Part shown: positions 9,058-18,841 of the stretch, piece after piece | How the letters are laid out: every line of letters begins with the position of its first letter | Position numbering within the stretch: the first letter of the stretch is position 1 | Source of the DNA: Gaiellasilicea sp963806955 | GTDB taxonomy: Bacteria > Actinomycetota > Thermoleophilia > Gaiellales > Gaiellaceae | NCBI GenBank assembly: GCA_963806955.1 | Contig: CAWDZG010000002.1 | Coordinates: 1,488,001 to 1,552,000 of the forward strand | Direction: 5' to 3' | Length of the DNA stretch: 64,000 nt | The notes under the pieces: model-generated | Databases searched by the model: none | What the model saw: the letters and a program-made list of their open reading frames with translations, nothing else | Told to the model about the DNA's origin: nothing | Program-made: the position numbers and the translations under genes

Positions 9058-9073
9058 TACCCCGTTGGGGTAT
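9057..9073. promoter_or_regulatory. CsoR-type copper operator
   Basis: Perfect inverted repeat ATACCCCGTTGGGGTAT (7-bp arms, 3-nt centre). This matches the TACCC...GGGTA form bound by CsoR repressors, and a csoR gene closes the operon it precedes. It shares its last bases with the TATAGT -10 hexamer, so bound repressor would block RNA polymerase. Confidence 0.85.
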
Positions 9074-9076
9074 AGT
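9071..9076 (+). promoter_or_regulatory. -10 hexamer of the copper operon (leaderless)
   Basis: TATAGT with a 7-nt spacer before ATG 9084, overlapped on its left by the CsoR operator. Confidence 0.65.
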
Positions 9077-9083
9077 CCGGGGC

Positions 9084-9281
9084 ATGGAGATCACCTACAC
9101 GGTCAGCGGCATGAGCTGCGGCCACTGCAAGGCGGCCGTCGAGAGCGAGGTCGGACAGGTGTCCGGCGTCGAGTCCGTCGAGGCGGACGTCGACACGAAG
9201 CTCGTGGTCGTCCGCGGGGAGGGCCTCGAGGACGGGGCGCTCCGCGCAGCGATCGACGAAGCCGGCTACGAAGCGGCGTGA
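9084..9281 (+). CDS. copZ: Copper chaperone / heavy-metal-associated domain protein
   Basis: A single 65-residue HMA domain with the Cu(I)-binding GMSCGHC (Cys12, Cys15) and a C-terminal DEAGYEA. Such chaperones hand Cu(I) to the CopA ATPase in the cytoplasm. First gene of the operon copZ - exported protein - copA - csoR; its stop overlaps the next start (GTGA). Confidence 0.93.
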   Translation: MEITYTVSGMSCGHCKAAVESEVGQVSGVESVEADVDTKLVVVRGEGLEDGALRAAIDEAGYEAA

Positions 9282-10059
9282 CTCGCGTCGCGCTCTTCGT
9301 CGCCGGCCTCGCCGGCGCCTTCCTCGCTGCGCTCGTCGCGGGCCGGGCGCTCGACGTCGAGGCGCGCACCGTTGCCGACCAGCACGTCGCGGCAGCGGCG
9401 CACGGCTCGGCGGATCTCGGTGGCCTCTCGCTCGAGCAGGACGGCTACCGGCTCGTCGCCGAGCGCGAGACGATCAGCGCCGGCAAGCCCGAGCCGTACC
9501 GCTTCCGGATCCTCGCGCCCGGCGGCGACGTGCTCCGCGACTACGACGTCGAGCACGAGCGGCGGCTGCACCTGATTGTCGTCGGCAGGTCGCTCGACGA
9601 GCTTCCTTCATCTGCATCCCCGACAGCTCTCCGACGGCACCTGGACGGTGCCGCTCGCGCTGCCCTCGGGCGGCGCGTACCGCGTGTTCGCCGACTTCAC
9701 GACCGGGGGCGAGCGGCGTACGCTCGGGCTCGACCTGCGCGGCGACGGTGTCACCCGCGCAGCGCCGGAGCCGCCCTCCGCCTACGACGTCAGCCTGGAC
9801 GGGCACGGGCACGACGGCGAGCTCATCGTTCACCGTCGCCTCGAAGGGGCGCCCGGTCCGGTTGCAGCCCTACCTCGGCGCGCTCGGGCATCTCGTCGTG
9901 CTCCGCGAGGGCGACCTGGCGTACGTCCACGCGCACGCGGACGAGGGGCGGCTCGCGCTTCGACGTTCCCTTTCCCGAACTCCGGGCCGCTACCGCCTCT
10001 TCCTCCAGTTCAAGGTCGCGGGCACGGTCGAGACCGTCCGCTTCGAGGTGGACCGGTGA
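9278..10059 (+). CDS. Exported copper-operon protein with His motifs, multiply frameshifted
   Basis: GTG 9278 overlaps the copZ stop. The N-terminus is a signal or anchor (MTRVALFVAGLAGAFLAALV). The conceptual protein runs through three frames with indels near 9595, 9830 and 9950-9975: GYRLVAERETISAGKPEPYRF, LHLIVVGRSLD, FLHLHPRQLSDGTWTVPL, LQPYLGALGHLVVLREGDL, AYVHAHADEG and YRLFLQFKVAGTVETVRFEV. Each piece is good protein and the last ends at TGA 10059, overlapping the copA start. The HLHP and HAH motifs could bind metal outside the membrane. The position suggests periplasm-side copper handling; the biochemical role is unknown. The shifts are probably assembly errors. Confidence 0.65.
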
Positions 10060-12194
10060 GTCTGCAGAAGCTCGAGCTCCCGATCGAGGGCATGACGTGC
10101 GCCTCGTGCGCGGTGCGGGTCGAGAAGAAGCTGAACAAGCTCGAGGGCGTCGCGGCCGCCGTCAACTACGCGACCGAGCGCGCGAGCGTCGAGTACGACG
10201 CCGACGCCGTCGCTCCCGACCAGCTCGTCGCCGCGATCGAGTCCGCGGGCTATCGCGCGGCACTGCCGAGCGACGAGGCCGCTACCGCCGAGCCGGAGGA
10301 TCCGGCTGCGGCGCTCCGCCGGCGGCTGCTCGTCTCCGGTGCGCTGACGCTGCCCGTGCTCCTGCTCGCGATGGTGCCGCCGCTCCAGTTCGACGGCTGG
10401 CAGTGGCTCTCGCTGCAGCTCGCCACGCCCGTCGTCTTCTGGGGCGGCTGGCTCTTCCACCGCGCGGCATACGTCAACGCGCGCCACGGCGCGGCCACGA
10501 TGGACACGCTGATCTCCGTCGGCACGGTCGCCGCCTGGTCGTGGTCGGTCGTCGCGCTCTTCTTCCTCGGCGCCGGCGAGCTCGACATGCGGATGGACTT
10601 CTCGCTCGGGCTCGGGGCCGGCGCAGGGGGCGGCGAGATCTACCTCGAGGTCGCGACGGTCGTCGTCACGCTGATCCTGCTGGGCCGCTGGTTCGAGGCG
10701 CGCGCCAAGCGCCGGGCCGGTGCGGCGCTGAAGGCGCTGCTCGAGCTCGGCGCGAAGGACGTCGCCCTGCTCGGCCCGGACGGCGAGGAGCGGCGCGTGC
10801 CGGTCGAGGAGCTCAAGGTCGGCGACCTCTTCGTCGTCCGGCCCGGTGAGAAGGTCGCGACGGACGGTGTCGTCGAGTCCGGCGAGTCGTCGGTCGACAC
10901 GTCGCTGCTGACGGGCGAGAGCGTCCCGGTCGAGATCGGACCCGGCGACGAGGCGATCGGCGCGACCGTGAACGTCTCCGGCCGGCTCGTCGTCCGCGCG
11001 ACGCATGTCGGTGCGGATACCGCGGTCGCCCAGATCGGGCGGCTCGTCACCGAGGCGCAGGCGGGCAAGGCGCCGGTGCAGCGCCTGGCCGACCGGGTCT
11101 CCGGCATCTTCGTCCCGATCGTGATCGGGATCGCGGTCGCCACGCTCGGCTTCTGGCTCGGCACGGGCTCCGATCCGGCGTACGCGTTCGCCGCGGCCGT
11201 CGCCGTGCTGATCATCGCGTGCCCGTGCGCGCTCGGGCTCGCCACCCCGACTGCCCTCCTCGTCGGCTCGGGCCGCGGCGCGCAGCTCGGCGTCCTGATC
11301 AAGGGCCCCGAGGTGCTGGAGCAGACGCGTCGCGCCACCACCGTCGTGCTCGACAAGACGGGCACCGTCACCGAAGGCAAGGTGCGGCTCGTCGGCGTCG
11401 AGCTCCTGAACGGCGCCTCGCGCGCGGACGTCCTGCGGCTCGCCGGCGCGGTCGAGGACGCGAGTGAGCATCCGATCGCCCGCGCGGTGGCCGAGGCGGC
11501 GCGGGCCGAGGTCGGCGTCCTGCCCGCGGTCGCGAGCTTCCGCAACCTGCCGGGCCAGGGCGTGGCCGGCGTCGTCGACGGCGTCGAGGTCACGGTCGAC
11601 CGCGCAGGCGTGCACTGGGCCGGCGAGCTGCAGGCGCGGCTCGTCGTCGAGGACACCGTCAAGCCGACGAGCGCCGAGGCGATCCGAGAGCTGCGCGCGC
11701 TCGGGCTGACGCCCGTGCTGCTCACCGGCGACGCCGAGGCGACCGCGCAGCGGGTCGCAGCCGAGGTCGGGATCGAGCGGGTGCTCGCCGAGGTCTATCC
11801 GGGCGACAAGGCGGCCGAGGTGCGGCGGCTGCAGGAGGCCGGCGAGGTCGTCGCGATGGTCGGCGACGGCGTCAACGATGCGCCCGCGCTCGCGCAGGCC
11901 GACCTCGGGATCGCGATCGGCACCGGAACCGACGTCGCGATCGAGGCGTCCGACCTGACGCTCGTGTCGGGCGACCTGCGCGCGGCCGTCGATGCGATCA
12001 GGCTCTCCCGCCGTGTGCTCGCGACGATCAAGGGCAACCTCTTCTGGGCCTTTGCCTACAACGTCGCGGCGATCCCGCTCGCCGTCGCCGGCTACCTCAA
12101 CCCGATGGTCGCCGCGGCTGCGATGGCGTTCTCGAGCGTCTTCGTCGTCACCAACTCGCTGCGGCTGCGCGGCTTCCGGAGCGTGCGGGCGTGA
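10056..12194 (+). CDS. copA: Copper-exporting P1B-type ATPase
   Basis: Pumps Cu(I) out of the cytoplasm. The 712-residue protein has one N-terminal HMA domain (GMTCASC, Cys15/Cys18), eight predicted membrane helices, the actuator TGES, the transmembrane metal site CPC (389-391), the phosphorylated Asp433 in DKTGT, the SEHPIA motif of the nucleotide-binding domain, and GDGVNDAPAL (603-). CPC plus HP identify a P1B-1 Cu(I) pump. GTG 10056 overlaps the upstream stop and the csoR start overlaps its own stop, so the operon is tightly coupled. This gene has no frameshift, unlike its upstream neighbour. Confidence 0.98.
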   Translation: MSLQKLELPIEGMTCASCAVRVEKKLNKLEGVAAAVNYATERASVEYDADAVAPDQLVAAIESAGYRAALPSDEAATAEPEDPAAALRRRLLVSGALTLPVLLLAMVPPLQFDGWQWLSLQLATPVVFWGGWLFHRAAYVNARHGAATMDTLISVGTVAAWSWSVVALFFLGAGELDMRMDFSLGLGAGAGGGEIYLEVATVVVTLILLGRWFEARAKRRAGAALKALLELGAKDVALLGPDGEERRVPVEELKVGDLFVVRPGEKVATDGVVESGESSVDTSLLTGESVPVEIGPGDEAIGATVNVSGRLVVRATHVGADTAVAQIGRLVTEAQAGKAPVQRLADRVSGIFVPIVIGIAVATLGFWLGTGSDPAYAFAAAVAVLIIACPCALGLATPTALLVGSGRGAQLGVLIKGPEVLEQTRRATTVVLDKTGTVTEGKVRLVGVELLNGASRADVLRLAGAVEDASEHPIARAVAEAARAEVGVLPAVASFRNLPGQGVAGVVDGVEVTVDRAGVHWAGELQARLVVEDTVKPTSAEAIRELRALGLTPVLLTGDAEATAQRVAAEVGIERVLAEVYPGDKAAEVRRLQEAGEVVAMVGDGVNDAPALAQADLGIAIGTGTDVAIEASDLTLVSGDLRAAVDAIRLSRRVLATIKGNLFWAFAYNVAAIPLAVAGYLNPMVAAAAMAFSSVFVVTNSLRLRGFRSVRA

Positions 12195-12475
12195 AGCACG
12201 GCTACGACACCGATGCGATCGGCAAGCGCCTGCGCAGGATCGAGGGCCAGGTGCGCGGGATCGAGAAGATGGTCGAGGAGGAGCGCTACTGCGTCGACAT
12301 CCTCACGCAGATCGGCGCGGCCATGAACGCGCTCGAGAACGTCGGCCTGAAGGTGCTCGACGATCACGTGAACCACTGCGTCGCCGACGCGATCGCGTCC
12401 GGGGACGAGACCGCGGCGCGCGAGAAGACGGCCGAGCTGCTCGCCGCCGTCCAGCGCTTCACGAAGACGCGCTAG
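12191..12475 (+). CDS. csoR: Copper-sensing repressor CsoR
   Basis: A 94-residue all-helical repressor of the DUF156 family. The Cu(I) ligands are present with canonical spacing: Cys34 (YCVDIL), His59 and Cys63 (DHVNHC). IEGQVRGIEKM is the conserved first-helix signature. In the family Cu(I) binding releases the repressor from its operator; the operator at 9057-9073 precedes the same operon, giving autoregulation. Confidence 0.97.
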   Translation: MKHGYDTDAIGKRLRRIEGQVRGIEKMVEEERYCVDILTQIGAAMNALENVGLKVLDDHVNHCVADAIASGDETAAREKTAELLAAVQRFTKTR

Positions 12476-13242
12476 CGCCGCCCGTTCACGTACCTGCGGC
12501 GGTAGCCGGAGCGCGCGGCGAGCTTCGCCGACAGGCCCGGCAGGAGCACCTGGGCGACCGCGAAGACCCGGTACCAGCGCGGCACGAAGAGCTCGCGGGA
12601 CTTGCCCGACTCGACTGCGTCCGCGACGCGCGTCGCCACGAGCTCCCGCCCGACCACGGCGCGACGGAAGAACGGATTGGCGAGCACGGCCTTCTGCGGG
12701 AAGCCCTCCGTCTCGACGAACCCCGGGAGCACCGTGTGCACGCGCACGCCGCGCGCATCGAGCAGGCTCCTGAGCGAGCGAGAGAAGGCGAGTTGCGCGT
12801 GCTTCGAAGCCGCATACGGCCCGGCCGGTGCAAACGCGACCGTGCCCGCGACGGAGACGACGTTCACGACCTGCGAGCCGGGCTGCAGACCCGGCTCGAG
12901 CGCACGCACGAACCACACGCTGCCGAAGTAGTTCGTGCGCATCACCGCTTCGATCCGCTCGTCGTCGAGTTGGAGGAAGTCGCCACGGCCGGGGATGCCG
13001 GCGTTGTTGACGAGCAGCCCGATGCTGGGATGGCGCTCGAGCACGGCAGCCGCAGCCCGCTCGACGGCGACCCGGTCGGCGACGTCGCAGATCTCGTACT
13101 CGCCGCCGAGCTCCGCCGCGAGCGCCTCCAGCCGCTCTCGGCGCCGCGCGACGAGGACGCAGTGCCAGCCGCGCGCGGTCAGCTCCCGCGCGAGCGCCTC
13201 GCCGATCCCGCTCGACGCGCCGGTGACGACCGCCGTCTTCAC
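12472..13242 (-). CDS. SDR-family short-chain dehydrogenase
   Basis: A 256-residue classical SDR: Rossmann motif TGASSGIG at residues 7-14, NNAG, and the catalytic YAASKHAQLAF (Tyr, Lys). The C-terminal extension (FVPRWYRVFAVAQVLLPGL) is hydrophobic and may touch the membrane, as in several lipid- or steroid-acting SDRs. The start is GTG 13242, just before KTAVVTG. Substrate unknown. It converges on csoR with a 4-bp overlap of stops. Confidence 0.88.
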   Translation of the reverse strand: MKTAVVTGASSGIGEALARELTARGWHCVLVARRRERLEALAAELGGEYEICDVADRVAVERAAAAVLERHPSIGLLVNNAGIPGRGDFLQLDDERIEAVMRTNYFGSVWFVRALEPGLQPGSQVVNVVSVAGTVAFAPAGPYAASKHAQLAFSRSLRSLLDARGVRVHTVLPGFVETEGFPQKAVLANPFFRRAVVGRELVATRVADAVESGKSRELFVPRWYRVFAVAQVLLPGLSAKLAARSGYRRRYVNGRR

Positions 13243-13252
13243 GCCGGGAGAC

Positions 13253-16200
13253 TTACGTACACACGCGGACGACGCGCTGTGCTTCCGCTTTCCGGCCCTT
13301 GGCGTCGGTGACGACCGCGCGCAGCGTGTGCTTGCCCTTGGCCGCCTTGCCACGCTTCCAGTTCGCGCCGAAGATCCCGAAGCTCCCGCGCTTGACGGTC
13401 GCGACGAGCTTGCCGTCGGCGAAGAAACGGACGGAGCGAACCGTCGCGGTCGAGTCGGCGAGGACGACGAGCGGCGTCGTCGCCGCCGCGCACTCGGAGA
13501 CCTCCGGGGTGACCCACGTCACCGCCGGCCGGTTGACGACCGTGATCGGGCCGGACGCGAAGGCTGTGTTCGGCAACAGCTCGTCGCCGACGGAGTCGAC
13601 GTTCTTCGCCTCCTGGAAGTCGGCCGCCGAGGCGCCGAGCTGAACCTTGCCGACGCGGAGCGCTGGCGCCTCCTGCGGCAGCGGGAAGAGCGCGATCCCG
13701 GAGTCGGGGTCGTAGGCCGCCGCGCCGACGAGCGCGTTGCCATAGCCGATCACCAGCGAGTACGGGTCGACGCCTGCGCCCAGGTCGAGCACGCGGAGCG
13801 CCAGCGTCGGCCGGCCGGCAGCGACACGGGTCGTGATCAGGCCGAGCAGCGGCGGCTGCAGGTCGTCCACCCAGGCACGGAGCACGTAGGCGCCCGCGAG
13901 CGACCGGCCCGTGAACGGATCCCGGCCGGAGTCGACCGCGACGTAGTAGGTCTTCGCCCGGGGGAACACCGTCGCCGCGGCACCGATGTCGAGCGGATAG
14001 TCGATCGTCAGGTTGTTGACGTTGACCGGCAGGCCGGCGTAGCCCTGAACGTCGTTCTCGTCCCGCGAGCCGAGGAACCAGGGGTGGACGAGCGATCCAG
14101 GGGTGGAGGCGACGACGGCGGCGCCGACGTTGACCGCAGGCTCGTCGATCCGGATCCGGTACAGCGCCTCGGCGCCGTCCTCGCTCACCGGCGCGCCGAC
14201 GTAGCTCGGGGCGGGCCCGAAGGCGGCGGCCGGGTAGCGGTAGATCGACGCCCGGTTCTGGCCCGTGCGCGTGTCGCCCGCCTGGAACTGGCGTAGCGGC
14301 AGCACCGGCACGGACTCGAGGCCGGGGCGGCTCACGAGCATCGCGTACGCGACCTTCCGGGTCGTCGCGCCGCGCCGCAGGAGCAGGAAGCCGTACGACT
14401 CGCCCGCGGTGGCGCCGGCGAACGCGCGAGCGGTGACGGGGATGTGCGTGACGCTGCCCGGCGCGATCGTGATCGTGCCCGGCACACCGATCTCGACCCC
14501 GGATCCCTGCGACTGTGCCCGCACCTCGATCGTCCACGTCCCGGCGCCGTCGCCGGCGTCGGACAGCGAGAGCAGCTGCGTCTTCGACGCGGTGCCCCGG
14601 TTCACGTTCAGGTCCGCGAACGAGAGCGAGACGGGGTCGGTGAAGAGCTTGGGGTCGTTGGCGTCGACGAGGCTGACCTGGCCGGAACCGGTCGTGAGCA
14701 CGGGTGCCTCGACGGTGCGGGCGGTGTTGCCCCAGGCCGTCGCCGCCGTCGAGACGAGCGCCGACTTGACCTGCTGCGGGCTCCAGTTCGGGTGGCGCTG
14801 CAGGAGCAGCGCGGCTGCGCCCGCCACATGCGGCGCGGCCATGCTCGTGCCGTCGAAGACGGCGAAAGGACCGCCGGCGATCGGCAGGGTGGCCGAGAGG
14901 ATCTGACCGCCCGGCGCGCCCACATCGGGCTTGAGCAGGTGCCCGAAGGAAGTCAGCCCCCCGGAGGAGAAGCTCGTGACGACGCCGCTGCGACCCGTGA
15001 CGAGATCGCGGGGCTCGCGGCCGATGCGCACCGTGGTGCGGCCGCCGCTGCCACCGGCGTACGCTCGCAGCTGCTCGCCGTCGAGGTCCGCGATCATGCC
15101 GCCGGGGACGACGAGCTCGACCGGGATCCCGTTCGCCTCGCCGGAGCGGTTGTCGGCGACGACCATCCCGATCGCGCCGGCCGCCTTCACGCGCGCGGCC
15201 TTCAGCGCGAAGGTGCAGGTGCCGCGTGAGACGAGGGCGATCGCTCCCGCCAGCGAGCCTGCCGGGAGGGTTGTCGGACCGCCGTTGAGGTTGCCGGGAG
15301 GCCCGCAGAGGTCGCGCGCGACGGGCTTCCCGTCGGTGCCCATGATCGTGCCGACGTCGACGAGCTGCTGGTCGGCGTTCCCCCAGGCGGAAGGAGTCGC
15401 GCCGCCGGCGGTGCGGACGAACGGAATCCGCGTGAGCGGCTCCGGCGCGCCCGGTGTCGTCACGGTGAGCGCCGGGGCGAACACCTGGCTGTTCGAGAGC
15501 GCGGCGACCGAGATCGCGTCGGGTGCCGTCCCGGGCGACCCGGTCGACCCGAGGCCATACTCGTCGCGGTCGTTGCCGGCGGAGATGACGGGCACGACGC
15601 CGGCCGCGACGACGTTCCGAACCGCCTCGACGAGTGCGTCGCTGAGCGGGTCGGTCTGCGGGCCGCCGCCGGAGAAGTTGATCACGTCCATGCCGTCCCG
15701 AACAGCGGCCTCGAAGGCCGCGATGATCTCGGGCGTGTTGCCGACGTGCCCGACCGGGGTCGGCACGTTGAAGACGCGGTAGTTGCCGATCTGGGCGCGC
15801 GGCGCGACACCCGAGAGCCCTGCGGTGGCGGGGTGGTCAGGTCCGGCCGGGGCGTTCGTGCCGGCGTTGCCGGCCGCGATGCCCGCCACGTGGGTGCCGT
15901 GGAAGGAGACGCGCGGATCGAGCGCGAGCCCCGTGCGCTCGTCGGCGCCCGTGCCGACGAACGAGCGGGCGACGATCACCTTCGGGGTCGTCCACTTGGT
16001 GCCGCCCTTCGGATAGCCGGCGGGATACGTGAAGCCGGTCGGGTCGAAGAACGTGCTCGCCTGGTCGACGCCGTCGTCGACGACGGCGATCTTCATGCCC
16101 TCGCCGCTGCCTCCACCCGCAGCGGCGAGCGCGCCTGCGCCGATCTGCCCCGGGCTGCGGTTGAGCGCGAGCGTGTAGCGGTAGCTGGGATAGACCTTGC

Positions 16201-16637
16201 GCGCGAAGCCGAGCTTGGCGGCCCGGGCGAGCTCGGTCGCCGGCAGCTCGACCGCGAGCCCGTTCAGGAGCAGCGTGTAGCTGCGGGTCACCCTGGCCTC
16301 GGGGATCGCGCGCCTGAGCGTCGCGGTCGCCGCCTGCTGGGCGCGGGCGAGCTTCGCGACGTAGGCCTTGGCACCCCGGCTCGTGGTGTTCAGACGCCGG
16401 GTCGCGCTCGTCCCGGCGAGGGTCCGCGAGTAGGCGGCGAGCGGCGGCTCGGCGAGCGTGAGGATGACCGTGACGCGGCCGCGGCGATGGGCGTCGGGCA
16501 CGGCGATCGATCCCGGCGCGGACCCGCGGCACCTCGATCTCACCGCCGCGTCGCTCGATCGGCTGGAAAGCCGCAAACGCCGTCCCCGTGGTCAAGAGCG
16601 CCACGCCGAGTGCGATCGATCCGACAAGGCGGCGCAC
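13253..16637 (-). CDS. Large secreted subtilisin-like serine protease (S8), frameshifted at the N-terminus
   Basis: About 1,127 residues when repaired. GTG 16637 begins a signal peptide (MRRLVGSIALGVALL...TAFAAF); one surplus base near 16,510 separates it from the long frame, which starts around SIAVPDAHRRGRV. Then come an inhibitor-type propeptide, the triad Asp (KIAVVDDGVD), His (FHGTHVAGIA) and Ser (GTSMAAPHVAGAA), with a protease-associated (PA) domain inserted before the Ser (LVSRGTCTFALKAARV). The last ~350 residues are beta-rich and end in an Ig-like segment (FFADGKLVATVKRG). A secreted degradative protease; substrate unknown. Confidence 0.93.
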
Positions 16638-16645
16638 GGATCCGC

Positions 16646-16661
16646 ACAGTAGCCGTAGGAT
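16646..16661. promoter_or_regulatory. Divergent leaderless promoters (S8 protease / fabI)
   Basis: TACTGT (minus, 16651-16646) lies 8 nt before GTG 16637 of the protease, and TAGGAT (plus, 16656-16661) lies 6 nt before ATG 16668 of fabI. Only 30 bp separate the two genes, so both must be initiated here. Confidence 0.6.
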
Positions 16662-16667
16662 CGCGGA

Positions 16668-17444
16668 ATGTCACGGTTCACAGGGAAACGCGCGCTCGTG
16701 CTCGGTGTTGCGAACAAGCGCTCGATCGCCTGGGCGATCGCGCGGCGTCTCGCGGACGAGGGTGCGGAGCTCGCGTTCACGTTCCAGGGCGAGCGGATCG
16801 AGAGCAACGTTCGCGAGCTCGCGTCGTCCGTCGGCTCGCAGCTCGTCACCGCCTGCGACGTCCGCAGCGACGAGGACATCGACCGCGTCTTCGGCGAGGT
16901 AGCCGACGCCTGGGACGGCAAGCTCGACCTGCTCGTCCACTCGGTCGCGTTCGCCGCCGCGGAGGATCTCGAAGGCAGGTTCACCGACACGCCGCGCGAC
17001 CGCTTCTGGCTGGCGGTCGACATCAGCGCGTACTCGCTGGTGGCTGCCTCGCGCGCCGCCGAGCCGCTGATGGCTGCCGCAGGCGGCGGCTCGATCGTGA
17101 CGATGACCTACCTCGGCGGCGAGCGCGCGGTGCCGCACTACAACGTGATGGGCGTCGCCAAGGCGACGTTGGACGCCTCCGTCAAGTACCTCGCCTGGGA
17201 TCTCGGCGAGCAGGAGATCCGCGTCAACGCGGTCTCGGCCGGGCCGGTGCGGACGCTCGCGGCCCGATCGATCGCGGGCTTCACGGAGATGGAGTCGATG
17301 TTCGTCGAGCGCGCGCCGATGCGGCGCCACATCGACGCCGACGATGTCGCAGCCGCTTCGGCCTACCTGCTCTCGGACGAGGCGAAGAACGTGACCGGCA
17401 CGACGCTCTACGTCGACGCCGGCTATCACGCTATGGGGATGTGA
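16668..17444 (+). CDS. fabI: Enoyl-[acyl-carrier-protein] reductase (NADH)
   Basis: Last reduction of the fatty-acid elongation cycle. The 258-residue SDR-fold enzyme has the FabI nucleotide motif GVANKRSIAW, the catalytic Tyr158 and Lys165 in YNVMGVAK, the substrate-loop SAGPVRTLAA, and the C-terminal TLYVDAGYHAMGM. The preceding -10 hexamer supports ATG 16668. Its end overlaps the convergent membrane-protein gene by 14 bp. Confidence 0.97.
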   Translation: MSRFTGKRALVLGVANKRSIAWAIARRLADEGAELAFTFQGERIESNVRELASSVGSQLVTACDVRSDEDIDRVFGEVADAWDGKLDLLVHSVAFAAAEDLEGRFTDTPRDRFWLAVDISAYSLVAASRAAEPLMAAAGGGSIVTMTYLGGERAVPHYNVMGVAKATLDASVKYLAWDLGEQEIRVNAVSAGPVRTLAARSIAGFTEMESMFVERAPMRRHIDADDVAAASAYLLSDEAKNVTGTTLYVDAGYHAMGM

Positions 17445-18814
17445 GGCGGCGCGGCACGCCGTCTCGGAACTCCACCACCACGCTCACACCCAGGTCGCGC
17501 GCTCGCTCCGGCAGCTCGCCCGCCGTGCGGAACGCGGCCGGCGGCGCAGAGGTGGCATAGCCGAGCGGCCGCTCGCGCGGCGCCTGCATCGCGTAGTAGA
17601 GGTAGACGCTCCCTGCGTAGGCATCCGGCGGCAGCGGCGGGAGCTCCAGCAGCCGTCCGGCCGGCGCGTCCGCCACCTGCGCGTAGACGGGGTTGTCCTC
17701 GTCGGCGTTGAGCGGGTCGTACAGCGGCACCCAGAGATCGGCCGCGACGACGAGCGCCGCGACGACCGCGACGAGCCGCGAGCGAGCTTGTGTTTCAGAA
17801 ACACAAGCGATCGCGTGCGCCGCCAGCGCTGCGAGGCAGAGGCACGCGATCGGGAGCATCCGCTCCGGCACGCGGGTCGAGCCGAGCGGCGTGTGCCGCC
17901 AGAGGAAGCCGTACCCGGGCAGGTTCGACCCGAGCGCGAGCAGGACCGGCACGAGCGCGCCGAGGCCGAGCACGGCGCCGAGCCGGCGCGAGAGGAACTT
18001 TGTGTCTCTGAAACACAAGCCGAGCCCCGCGAGCGCGGCGAGCGGCAGCAGCCAGCCGAGGTAGGCAAAGCGCTCGAACTCTCCCGGGTCGCGGCTGACG
18101 AAGTCCGTCAGCGTCGCCGAGTAGCGCTCGACCTCGGCATAGGGCCGTTCGGACGCGTCCCGGAGGGTCAGCGCCCAGACGACGAGGCCGCCCCCGACCG
18201 CCGTTGCCGCGGACACGGCGCCGGCCCACGCACGCCTCCGCGCGAGCGCGTAGACGAGCACGAACGGGATCGCGCCCAGCGCGAGGTGCACCTGCCCCGA
18301 GAGCGGGATCGACGCGAGCGCCGCGGCGGCAAGCCAGGTCTTCCTCCGCTCGACGCCGTAGAGCGCGAGCGGCAGCAGCATCGAGATCGGCCCGAGCAGG
18401 TGACCCGTCGACTGGGCGACCCGGTACGGCGCGAGCGCAAACGCGAGCCCGCCCACCAGCGCCGCTCCGAGCCCCAGTCCGAGCGACCGCAGCCAGAGCG
18501 CGGCGAAGCCGCCGGCGCCGACGTAGGAGAGCAGGACGAAGAGGTTCCAGCCCAGCGACGGTGCCGAAGAGCGCCTCCAGTGGCCCGAAGACGACCGCGA
18601 ACGGCCAGCCGGCGAAGTTCACGCGCGGCTCGACCTCCGGCTGGAAGCTGTACGGGTCGAGCCACGGCGCCTCGCCTCGGGCGAGCTGGTGCCCCGGCAG
18701 CCAGAGCGTGTAGGCCGTCTGCAGGTGGTCGCCGGGGGTGACGCGGCCCTCGCGGGCGACGCCGTAGCCGAGGAAGCGATCGGTCTCGAAGACGGCCGGC
18801 GCGGTCGCGAGCAC
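17431..18814 (-). CDS. Polytopic membrane protein (YfhO/GT-C-like), frameshifted
   Basis: After joining two frames at about 18,545 (within GCTGGGCTGG) the protein is about 460 residues with eight or more membrane helices. Visible pieces: FETDRFLGYGVAREG, DHLQTAYTLWLPGHQLARG, WLDPYSFQPEVEPRVNFAGW, then FALAPYRVAQSTGHLLGPIS and a C-terminal soluble tail. The N-terminal FxxD, the DPYSFQPE loop and the helix pattern resemble lipid-linked sugar transferases and YfhO-type proteins, but no catalytic motif is certain. GTG 18814 is the first start; the frame is closed upstream by the stop of the neighbouring peroxiredoxin, so the true start may be lost to another indel. Two copies of a 23-nt palindrome lie inside it. 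Confidence 0.6.
17786..17808. repeat. Palindromic mini-element, copy 1
   Basis: GCTTGTGTTTC and GAAACACAAGC flank a single central base: a perfect 11-bp inverted repeat, AT-rich in a ~70% GC gene. On the coding strand it reads A-C-V-S-E-T-Q-A. Confidence 0.85.
17998..18020. repeat. Palindromic mini-element, copy 2 (degenerate left arm)
   Basis: The right arm GAAACACAAGC is identical to copy 1; the left arm CTTTGTGTCTC has three changes. It lies 212 bp from copy 1 in the same gene but is read in another frame, giving L-C-F-R-D-T-K. Confidence 0.8.
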
Positions 18815-18841
18815 GCCGGCCGCGAGGTAGAGCGCTGGCTG

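Noticed and set aside
12472..13242. SDR protein as part of the copper operon
   Set aside because: It is on the opposite strand, converging on csoR, with its own GTG start, and has no metal-related motif.
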